Source of the DNA: Astropecten irregularis
Taxonomy: Eukaryota; Echinodermata; Asteroidea; Paxillosida; Astropectinidae
NCBI GenBank assembly: GCA_963971285.1
Contig: OZ020250.1
Coordinates: 22,162,783 to 22,226,782, forward strand
Reading direction: 5' to 3'
DNA: 64,000 bases
The notes beneath the pieces were generated by a model, which saw nothing but the letters and a program-made list of their open reading frames with translations, ran no database searches and was not told the origin of the DNA. Positions 53,776 to 64,000 of the stretch are shown piece after piece. Within the stretch, counting starts at the first letter, position 1. Each line of letters starts with the position of its first letter. A program made the translations under genes and the position numbers.

Positions 53776-55699
53776 AGAAAGCGAATCACCGACAAAAAAA
53801 TCCACCCCTCAGGGAAATCGGTCAAATTTCCATTGGCTAGAATTTCAAAGGGGAGTGTTGTGGAAGAAATACGACACCCAACCAACTCTCAAGACGCGCT
53901 AAACTATACGAAGTGCACGTTGACCCGATGACAAGAAAATGCAAATAATATGCAAGGCCTCGCAGGTGTATTATTCTATCATCACATCCCCAAGACTTTG
54001 CTTGTATGCATTATTTTTTAACGGAATACAATTTTTCGGTTGTCTTTGGAAATACACGCCATATTATCTAACTTTGTTTTCGAAATAATTGTGATCATTG
54101 CCAAGGCCTGGCTTTAATATTCAAAGGTACCAGCATTATTCCTTCTCTCTCTACGTTTCTCTGCTACTATAAAGCGATATTATTTTCGGACCCACTTTTT
54201 TATTTATAGCGACGCCTATTAAAAGACGATTTTATCATGACAAATTATAGTAGTCCGTCCGGCCATTTTTGATAGATGATTGGTTGAAGCCATTAATGGA
54301 AAGTCGTAAAAATCCGATTAAAAAAAACGACATACCCTGTACATGTATTGCTATCTAGGGATGTGGTGGGAGGTATAGGGAGTGTATTGGGAGGTAGCTT
54401 GCCACCGGACTGGTGACAAATCGAGTCAGTTGTACAGGATATCGATGAGGATATTAATGAAGTCAACAAAAAATGGCTGCCCCAGTTAACCGAGCGGGTG
54501 CCTTCCCGTAAAAGGCCAGAAGTCTACCCATGAATCCGTTTATGTTTTCTGCGCCCTCAAAATATTCGTTACATCTGCGTTTCGATAGGCTCTCCCTATA
54601 TAATATGGCCTGTCGGCAACCGAGCCTTCCTCGCCTTAAAGTTGCTCTTTTTGCTTGCTATGCTGTGGAAACTGTTTTTCCATCTTGGCGAGTAGCTAAT
54701 TTGGCTGTCGTAGGGAAAATTATTTTTGGAATAGAATTAATTATAAGACATTTGTTAGTCACTGTTTGTTACCCTATAGACAATTGAACAGAGGATGAAA
54801 ATATTTAAAATCGCTGCTCTATTTTGTTGTATTCGCTTCAAAATTGAGATTTACAAACAAATCTTGAAATTGGCTATTTTCCATGCTTTTTGGCGCCTGT
54901 AAACAAATATTAGCTCTAGGCATCTGGCATCTGACTTTTCTGACATTGTAATGCCTGCATCTCATCTTTGTATAAAGGAATCGCCACGACACCTGACTTT
55001 GTGTCATAAAACATGACTGTGAAGTCATAAAATATGTAGCTTCACCGGCACCATGCATCGCTGCCTGGTAAAAGCAGCGTGGCTCGCCATGCGTGACACT
55101 GCCGTCCCCTGCACATTTAAAGGTTCGCTGTAATAAAAACCACTTATGAAGTTTAATACATCTGTATTGTTATAAACCTCAACCTGTCTATTATTGTTTA
55201 CGCTAAAAATATTGTTTATAGAGAAAGGAGGTATTTTGGACCCATAATTGAGCACCCCACTTTCGCGACGAAAAACCTTGCTTACGTCACATGCAGAACA
55301 CCACGCAGTATACTTGCGGTGCGAGCACTAGTTCTGTAGGTGACGTCACAAGCCATTGTTGCGTGGGTCGGTTCCAAGGGGGACTTTTTTGAGGGGCGGG
55401 GCATACATGTATCGATTTTGTAACTGTTTCGTCAAAATTAAGCGTTACAAACAAAATATAATTTATATCGTCATTAATCATGATCATTAATAATTTTAAA
55501 GCACTTTCATCCCTTTCCCAATTTTGTTTAAAGGGAACCTTTAAGTATTGGTTATAACACGAGTACCAAATTAGGCCACGTGTATCCACGCGCCAAATTA
55601 CGTTTTCTGCCACGTGTCCCCGTTTACTAGTTTTACATTTTATTTGTAAGTAAATAGCTTTGCTTTTGCTTAAAGTCATCTTAGCCGCGGAAAGCCGAT

Positions 55700-55723
55700 A
55701 GAGGGCGTATAGAGACGCCCTCT
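55700..55723. other. perfect 9-bp hairpin
   Basis: AGAGGGCGT and ACGCCCTCT are separated by six bases. It is not followed by a T run, and its role is unknown. Confidence 0.5.
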
Positions 55724-58700
55724 GTTGAGTGACTGCCCCAAATCGGCAGAAGGATTAGCATAAAGCGTCCAAATTGCCTGCAAGCAAACTTTGAAATACG
55801 TTTATACGTTTATTACGCTTCAAAAGCAAATGTTCCGTGGTTTCGTTTGTCATGGCGCAAAGCCAAGACATTTGTCCCTGGGAGAAGATGGCTGACCTCC
55901 GTCATAATTCTCTCAATGTCGAATTAGACGCCATCATTCGGTGACGTGCAACTTAATGGTGTCCTTTGCTTCTCCACGCGTCAGTAATAATTATATGCTC
56001 CCCGTGAATAGAATGAACAAAGATCTTTGATGATTGAGATACATCACACCTGCACACGTACTTATTGGTCTCAAGCTGGTCTAGCAGTTGTCTTTAATGT
56101 GCTACTACAGTGTTGCACCAGTACTTGGAAAGATGAGCTACCAAGTGTGGATTCAAATGTAGGTGTCACGTGGCCTCACTTAACGAGGCGACTAGAGTTT
56201 CATCAAGTGCAAAAAGAATACATAGATGTGCAGAGGGAGGAGGTGAAAACCCTTAGGAGATAGAGGGGTCATTGTGAGAGGTTCTGCAAGGATGGCAAGA
56301 TGTAGGCTCTTATGATCATGCTCCTCCTTAGCTTGCTTGCTTCAAGGATTCAGCCTCTGTCCCGGCCCAGACATGCCGAACATAATCCATCCCAAGTGAC
56401 ACCAGTATACCATCACCCATGTTCTTCCAAAAAACCATGAGTCATGAGTCATGAGCCTCTAGGCTCTAGCCTCTAGGCTCATGACTCGACAAGTAGCCTA
56501 CATGCATGTTTCCCGCGACATGCCATGAGCCTATCAGTCGGGAGGCCGGGGCTCAGGTTGACATCTGCTTTGAAATGCACAATCAGAACATGTCTTCATT
56601 GAAAATGAATGTAACCATGGTGATAAATCTGTGACTGAATCATGCCCATGCAGAATGCAATTTATGAAACAGCGAAGATCAGGATGCATGGACTAAAAAG
56701 GCTACATGTATTATGGCGTATGTACGTACAGCTGCAAATATGCAAAACTGTAAAAAGACGCTCTGTAACTTTCGAAAGAGAACAAACCGCATTGCAACCT
56801 GAAAATGAGTTACTTTTCAAAGGTAACATTTTGGTTTGCATCCCTAGTAGACTTATAACGTTGGCGGCAGCAGACAGAAACACGTCTTGTCGTTTGAGCA
56901 TGCGCGCGTTGTTGTAAAGGGAGGAATCATGCCAAAAATATCACATGCTAGTTGTAGAATGTCCTTCGATCCAACCCAAATGTCCAGCGATGTTGATGTC
57001 TCTGTTTGTGCGACCAGTCACCCGTTTCGTCATGCTTCATTGGTCATACACTGAATGCTTGAGTGACCTCTACCCTATATCACGTGCTCAGAATGACCGT
57101 GAGGAATATGCCTGATGATTTCTAAGCATATTTTTTTTCAAAGCAGAGCCTTTGTCGTAAAACGTTATGATATTACCCTATGTGGCACACTAAAAACATT
57201 ATCTGGTGGTCGTCATGGTTACCTACTTACGTCATTTATTAAGTTTTCTTATGCAATCCAAGTTTTTACAGGTAGCATGAATGCCCGAGTACATATTAGA
57301 TAAAAATCATTCAGCATAGCATGTGACTTGCTAAATTGTGAATGTTTATTCACTGTGCCCTGCAGTAGACCGTGTGTATCTTTTATGAAATAATTCAATT
57401 CCATTTTCCTGAAAACTTGTATTCATATTGAGAGGCCTTGAAGGAGAAATAATTATCTGCATTCATCTTATGGTGTGTTCTGTTGCTGAGGGGAACATAA
57501 AGCAAAAGGGTAAACCATTGAGAGCTACACAATGTAACATTCTTGAGTGAAACACGGTCACGTGGAAATAACATGTGCATTCAAACCGTTTGAGTTTGTT
57601 ATACATTGACACAGATTGTATTGCAGAGCCCAAAATACACAAAATGCAAATTTGAATTAAACCAACCCGGAGGGCATTACAAAAACCTACAAAATTATCA
57701 TCATAAAATTCTTGGGGCTATATGCGTTTCCACACTGCAAGTAAGACACACGTACGTTCAGGTTAGAACAAAACAGCTTGGCGAGAAAAAAGAAAAGTGT
57801 GCCAAATATGATTAATTTGTCTTCCTCCCTTAAGCCTAGTCTGTACATGTAGACGTTTGGAAGTCAAAACACAAATGTCACGATTTAACCTAGAAACATT
57901 TTGGCGCGCGCACGGTAAAGACATCAGCCGACATGCCAGGAAAAGAATTTATACAATTGATAACACTCGCTCAATGTTTCTCATGGCGTGTTAAAGGCAA
58001 ACGCGATGGCTTCGCTGATGGATATAAAACGATAAACAAGATTTCCTTTCCATTGCAAGTGGAAAATCTTCTATTCTTACCAAAAATACTTTTATTATTA
58101 AAGGCCTAGGCCTATACATAGTGCTAATTATTATGCTTTTGTCCAACGATTTTTGTCCAAAGAGCACCAGAAAAGTACCAAAAATAGTCCATTATAATTA
58201 AACACTATAGAAAAGTGACTATTGTCCAAACATGAATAATGTTCAGGCATAAAAAATGAGTACAAACTGCGGTGTCTTGCTAAAAACATCATAAGAAAAT
58301 GCTTTTCTGCCTTTAATGACGTCACACCGTATGGCTCATGAATATGTAAATTCACATAACCATATCATAAAAGTCATGTCCTTTAAATCTGCTACAAAAG
58401 AGGTGGAAAGCCAACGTAAGATGGTGACACGAAAGACCTGCCGCACGTCTTTTAAGTCTTACCGTGCAAGACTTTAAGCAAGACTGCAAAGATTAAAGAA
58501 ACTACATAGTTCCTTTAAGCTTCATCTGAGGAAATAGACCTCCAAAGCCGTTGCAAAACCCCCTTAATACGTTTAAAAGTTATAAGAGCCAAGGATATTC
58601 CATCATCTAGCTGGTGGATGTTATCAAATACAGGTCGCGTGGACTCGTTAAGCTGAAGGCAGTTATTGTTCTGGTGACATGAACTGTCCGTTACATTTTT

Positions 58701-60776
58701 GTCTGACCTATCTCAATCTCAAAGATGCCTTAGGTATCTTATTAAGTTCCATCACTAATTGAACATTCTTGTTAGATGTTGTCGTTGGTGTTGTTTCTGC
58801 TGCTCATGTTGTTTTTCATCTCTTTTGGGTGTAGGTGGTGCAAGTTTGAAATACCTCTCCTCGCCACATGAACACATTCATTACTTATTTAGTCTGGTGT
58901 AAATTATATTACGATTGTTTATTCAGCATCATGAATGATGCAGCACATACATAGCGCGCATGGGGAGGACTGCGGTACAACTTGATACCTTGATAATGGT
59001 GTTCTGGCAGCCCCTGTAGAGCACGCGCCATTACCGCCGTAATGTTCTATGAAATGAAAAACAGACAAAATATAAGTTGACCCCCCTACGGGACATGACA
59101 GCAGACGACCGGGAGATGTACGGGGGACTACCTCGTGACATCTTCCCGTATCTTGCTGGCTTTCACCCGCTAGTCAGCGGTCCTATCATTCTGGTACCGA
59201 ATCTCTGCTTAAAGTGTCAGTGAATTGGAATTTCTTTAATCAAGATCCCAATCTCGAACTGCCGAAACCCAAAGGCAATCAATTTTGTATTGGACAAAAC
59301 TGAAGTCGTACCTTTCATCTTCTTTGCCGATGAAGGACGAGGTGATCACGAGCGATCATGAGCACTGGTCTTGGTTGACGAATGATAGAATTCATAATTA
59401 CATGTATCAGGAAAATTACAAACGACCAGCGAGTGGTGTGATGACAAAGAAGCTGTTATGCTTGCTGAGTGCAATGATTATGGTATACAAGGGAAAACGT
59501 CTGATCTAGCTTGGTAAAAGGACTTCTAGAAAATCCAATTTTATTGGAAATTTTAAGAAAGCTCCGTAAAGCAACATACCTATAGGCCTAACATGACAAC
59601 ACCATGGGGCCCCATTGAACGTGACCGAACTTAGGTATATAAATCAGTGACTTCATAGCCAAGTATGGAATTTGAATTGAAATTCCTGTTCGAGATTTTA
59701 TTACAACTCGTGTACCTGAAAACATTCTGTAACATGAACTGCATGTGCTGGCATGCTTATGTATCCAGACATCGTGTGGTTGTCTGGATTATGTTCATTT
59801 ATCATAGGAGAGAGATGCGACAGTTATTCATACAGGTACGATATACAATCTGGTGCGCCCTATCCACCAACATGCTGGCACTTGTCGGTCACATTTCTAA
59901 AATTACAGTAATGCAATACCAGTATTGGAATAATTGCTTGAGGGCGAATTAAAAAAAAATAGCACGAGTAGTAAGGATGTACCGAACATAACCAGTCTTC
60001 TCATTGGTATTCAAAAGTACACGCAGCAAGGTGGATTGTATTAACATGAAGGTAAAAATATCGATAATTCATACCATTAAAAATTCCAACAGCCATTAAG
60101 TAATTAATTATACATGCATATTCACTCAGCATTTATGCCATGCGGCTGTCTTTTAGTAACTAAGGACTACAGAGCGAAATGAGTAATATGAATGTGCTCT
60201 CAGTCTTCGAATATCGACTTGGGCTTCGGCTATGTCTCCGGCTGTGGCTTCGTTGGTTTCTACGACCATTTTAAATAACTGACATCAACGACTCGTGCTT
60301 CCGGATTTATGATCGACTGAGACCAAGCCTTAGCCAGTACTTGGTTTGAAAATAGGTCATTAAAAAATGTTTTATTCATAACTTTTATATTTGCCGACGC
60401 AAGAGGGCGCTGTTGTTTCTCTTTGCATAAGTAGGACAGTAATTATTTTGTGTAGGGTAATACTGGCAGTGTATGTCCTTCAAATTAATGGATAGACTTA
60501 TTTCATGGACAAAATCTTACAAGTAGCCTATAGTCAATGTATCAATTTTCGAAATGGTGCAACCTGAGTCCCTTGCAATCTTGAGCATCAGAGGCAATGA
60601 TGTAATTTGACCCAAATTATGGTAATGAAGACAATTTTATGATAGATTAATTTCACCGGATTTACTTGATATATGTGTTTTGTTGTCTCATGCATAATCT
60701 AATTGGCCATCAGATCAGATCTATTTGCCCCGTGACGTAATGTGAAGCCGTTCAAAATACGACCGCAGATGACTTA

Positions 60777-61009
60777 AGCCCACCGCACACTATACGATCC
60801 GACATTCCGACTAGGACCCGACTGGTTTTTGGAAGGATCGCAAAGCATTCTGGGAGTCTTAACCGTGATTGTTCCCAGTCGCAGACCCACTCTGATGGCC
60901 AGTCGGTAAGATTCGACTGTCGAATCACGGTTAAGACTCCCAGAATGCTTTGCGATCCTTCCAAAAACCAGTCGGGTCGTAGTCGGATCGTATAATGTGC
61001 GGTGGGCTT
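60777..61009. mobile_element. foldback MITE, AAGCCCACCGCACA termini
   Basis: 233 bp with long inverted arms: AAGCCCACCGCACA at the ends, then AGTCGGGTC and AGCATTCTGGGAGTCTTAAC mirrored inside. The arms are close to identical, which suggests a fairly recent insertion. Confidence 0.85.
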
Positions 61010-61448
61010 CCGACAAGTCTAGCTATAAAAAAAATTATGGAAACGGCTGCATTCATAGGTGAGTGTTTGCAATTATAGGCCTATGTGTTGTGTGGCTGTG
61101 TTGACAATGCATACAGAAGTTGTCATGCACGTTTTCAAAACCATTTCATATCGCACTTTGCTCATTGAGAACATGCGTCCAGTCCTGTTTTGCTATTAAG
61201 AATGAACAAAACTGATACATACTGTGACCATGTGACTCGACTACCATGTGCATGTCATGTGACGTCACCACACCTAGACTCGCCCCCAGTCTACTCAGTG
61301 ACAATCCATCCACATGAGCAGCTGAACTTGTCATTATCTGTCTCTGTCACAGTGTCAGTGATGTCCCTCCGCTTTAAACGGCTTGCCTACTGAGCCCTGA
61401 GTACGGCGAGTTCACTTCACGCGTGGAGCGCTAGGCGGTTGCAGCGAG

Positions 61449-61537
61449 ATGGACGTTTCACGGGTTGCCGGGACCGTGAGCCGCTGCTGCCTAGGCCGTG
61501 GCTTCTTCATGGTCTTAGCGGTGATGGCTTCAGTCAG
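61449..61537 (+). CDS. possible first exon encoding a signal peptide
   Basis: In a locally CpG-rich stretch, ATG opens MDVSRVAGTVSRCCLG followed by the hydrophobic run GFFMVLAVMASV, then a donor AG|GTACGT in phase 2. The layout fits a signal-peptide exon of a secreted or membrane protein running past the window's end. I found no downstream exon of matching phase; the open, donor-ended stretch at about 62238-62342 is not in phase. Support is therefore weak. Confidence 0.25.
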
Positions 61538-63947
61538 GTACGTTCAGTGCGAGGGGCCCCGTGGCGAGAGATATGCCATGCATCTTTATATGTACGCAAT
61601 TTTAATGCCAGCATTTCGTAATTGCATGCCCTTGAAAATTGACAGTCAATGCCGTGTTTTATAGATGCTCTTGGCAAAATGCACATGGTGTTCAGGGTTT
61701 ATCTGTTTTGATACAGTGGAACATTGTACTTTCCTCAGGTCATGAATTGTGAATGATTATTTTGACTTAAACACATTTCTGAATATGAATTAAGTGGATG
61801 GAACCGCTAGAGTAGCCTATCTTAATTAGTGACTAAAAAACAATAGTATGAACCATATTAGGGCACCAAAAGACATAACTGACAAATAATGTTACAAGTT
61901 TCAGATTAGTAGCTGATTATCCATTAGCTATTATCTATGCAAGTAATAAACTGCTGTAACGTGGTCATTAACCAAAACTAATGACCAGAAATGATATGCT
62001 TGGAGTTTGGAGTTTGGAGTTAGGAGGGCCTGATGTTTCTATTATCTATCTGTTTTGTATAATTTCCCCAGGCCCATAAAAAATAATTGGTTTTTACTGC
62101 CGGCTTGTGGTTTGTACCTATTATGATGAAACTACACATAACATTCATGAGATTCATTCATTAACGAAATTAGAGGGTTTCACACGACCCTGTTTGGAAT
62201 TTGGTTTTAAATTATTCCTGTTCATGGTCAGGATTTTCTAACCTTGCTCACACCATGGAGCTAGTTCCATATCCACACTTGGACGCCAGTCCTAGCTCTA
62301 TGTCAGACCTGCATGACACCAGCCAGAAAATAAAACTCACCCAGGTGAGCTCTGCACAGCTCTCACGGCATGCGGTATATCAAAGAGCGTATAGCCCGCA
62401 CGTGCGAGGTATTTTATACCGGTGCTTTACCATACCAGTATCTTATTAATTGGGGCACATATATTTTTGTTTCATATTCAGTCCAAAAGTAATATCAAGC
62501 GCTCATCAGCGGCCTTGATGTTACATTACTTTGGGAATGGGACCCAAATTACCGACTGGCATTGCATAATTAACTCGTGTTGGTCCCGACCGGCATTCCG
62601 GACGCGGAAAACAGGCAGCCATATTATTCTATGCCGTGTCCGTTTCTGTTTAATGTAAGCAAATGCGTTTTTAATGAACGTGTGATGATGCCTCCCGCTA
62701 TCTTTTTTTTTTTTATATATGAGGCGCACGCCACAGTGACTGTACCTTAATATAAGTATGTTGATTCAATGTACAGATATTGTTGTGCGAAATAACATTA
62801 GACAGGCCGACACCATACACTGAGCCTTCGCCGTCATTAAAGGTATAACAGATGATTGGTAAAAGTCACCGTGAGAACAGCACTCACACTTTCTCTGATC
62901 CAGCATGTACATAAAATAATAGACCTGTGAAAATTTGAGCTCAATCGGACATCTAAGTCCCGAGAAAATACATGTAGCAAAAACCCGACACAAATTTTCT
63001 TATAAAACATAAAGAATAGTTTTGATCTTAATTCCCCGAGATCAAAACAGTTTTATGTCTTTGTTTTATTGATTTATGGATAAGTGCATCATTTCAGGTG
63101 AAAATATTTTAACGGTATGTTTCTACCAGCACTATCTCAATACCCTGAAAGTTATATGTGAATCTGTGAACATTTCTGTTTGGGTATGCTACCAATCCTG
63201 TACTTATCTTTAATGTTCGCAGTCATAAAACATTATCGACCGTGTATAAGCGAAATAAAATATGTACGAAAATATTTTCTTCAGTCTCGAACGAAATGCA
63301 GAAAGGCTTTAATAATTGGTACTATGAGTTTGCGTTCTGTATTTCTAATTGTAATCAAAACGCTGTGTCGGCTTTTTAATGATTTCCTTGATAGGCTATG
63401 TGTTTTTCGTTCAGATTGTCAAATTACGACTTCTATTCAATGTGTCTTGCATGCAGGGTTTGAATGACATACACATTTTTAGTTGTCTAGTTTGTAAGAG
63501 CATTTCAGAAAGGAGTAAAGAGAAAGACACGTGTCACAGTCACATAATGTTGCTTGTAGTTGACGGACGCAAGCATTCAGACCGAAACTAAGCTATGTTT
63601 TGATCCGTATAATGACCCTCGATACTACTTCTACGTCACCCCATTGACTTAATGCACTCAGAGAGACGGGGAGTTGAAAGACACGAATTTAATAACATTT
63701 ATTTAGTATGGTGTTTTTTGAGCAAAATGGTTCTGGCGTACGTACTTAATTTCTTTAACTTGAATCAAAATGGATGAGAGCCTCGCGTACTTTCTGCAGT
63801 AGTTATATGCGCCACCTAATCTCTTGCAGAGTGATCATAAGCTCATGACTATAACAATCACCCAACGCCTACATGCACCACTTATGTACTTAGATGTTGG
63901 TACAGGGCCATGCTGCTCCTATATTTAACTCAACGTTGTAGCTAATG
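61538..63947. other. no supported gene; possible first intron
   Basis: If the exon at 61449 is real this is its intron. It holds a partial dispersed repeat (61935) and scattered short frames without linked splice sites. Confidence 0.4.
61935..62040. repeat. dispersed repeat, partial copy
   Basis: GCAAGTAATAAACTGCTG, then a GGAGTTTGGAGTTAGGAGGG run with three tandem GGAGTT-type units, then GGCCTGATG; the core beyond that is missing. Confidence 0.6.
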
Positions 63948-64000
63948 CAAGTAATAAACCACTGCAAACTGCTCATCAACCAAAATATTAACCTGAAATA
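63948..64000. repeat. dispersed repeat, cut by window end
   Basis: CAAGTAATAAACCACTGCAA and then CTGCTCATCAACCAAAAT match the first third of the family. The rest lies outside the window. Confidence 0.6.

Larger units (their letters stand above)
50695..61448. other. CCT5 3' UTR and long gene-poor region
   Basis: Two poly(A) hexamers (50847, 51762) suggest alternative CCT5 3' ends. Beyond about 51.8 kb I find a G run at 52065-52085, the minisatellite at 53.3 kb, a hairpin at 55.7 kb, a GAGTCATGAGCC palindrome at 56449-56489 and the MITE at 60.8 kb, but no exon chain on either strand. Confidence 0.5.

Noticed and set aside
62238-62342. Open stretch LVPYPHLDASPSSMSDLH ending in a good donor (CAG|GTGAGC)
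   Set aside because: No acceptor gives a phase compatible with the exon at 61449, and nothing else supports it.

Overview
The window is nuclear DNA of an animal: AT-rich, intron-dense, with GT-AG introns mostly of 0.2-1.5 kb and many short foldback and tRNA-derived repeats. The gene set (a WDR49/WDY-type EF-hand/WD40 protein, RNF113, TMEM245, CCT5, a lone intronless class A GPCR) and the repeat style suggest an invertebrate deuterostome, most likely an ambulacrarian such as an echinoderm. That placement is an inference; no rRNA or mitochondrial marker is present.

Layout. 0.5-21.6 kb, minus strand: 25 phase-consistent exons (1023 codons) of an EF-hand/WD40 protein whose 3' end lies outside the window. 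Its largest intron (6.6-14.3 kb) holds an intronless GPCR on the plus strand (10.8-11.7 kb), whose 5' and 3' flanks are each duplicated. A possible alternative first exon of the WD40 gene lies at 23.4 kb. 24.9-29.2 kb, plus: RNF113 (9 exons, 335 aa), with one GC-AG intron and an 84-bp minisatellite in its last intron. 30.3-39.1 kb, plus: TMEM245 (at least 16 exons, about 853 aa), with a foldback element in intron 1 whose termini are arrays of a ~16-bp repeat. 42.6-43.6 kb, minus: a three-exon, 149-aa protein I do not recognise, divergent from CCT5, with an RFX X-box in the shared promoter. 44.2-50.7 kb, plus: CCT5 (11 exons, 541 aa). 51-64 kb: no convincing gene, apart from one possible signal-peptide first exon at 61.45 kb.

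The strongest unlisted signal is in CCT5. Three different introns each carry a 141-nt unit with the full layout of an H/ACA box snoRNA: two hairpins, an H box (ANANNA), and ACA three nt from the end. The basal stem shows a compensatory change between copies, and the pocket-to-box spacing is right in the 5' hairpin of all copies. CCT5 therefore appears to be a host gene for a small snoRNA family. The second useful signal is the X-box, which points to a ciliary role for the unknown 149-aa protein.

Mobile DNA is all short and non-autonomous: several foldback MITE families, two tRNA-derived SINE types, one recurring repeat with a GATCCTAGCAGGATC core, and one LINE 3' tail. I saw no retroviral, LTR or Polinton-like element, no CRISPR array and no intact tRNA or rRNA gene.
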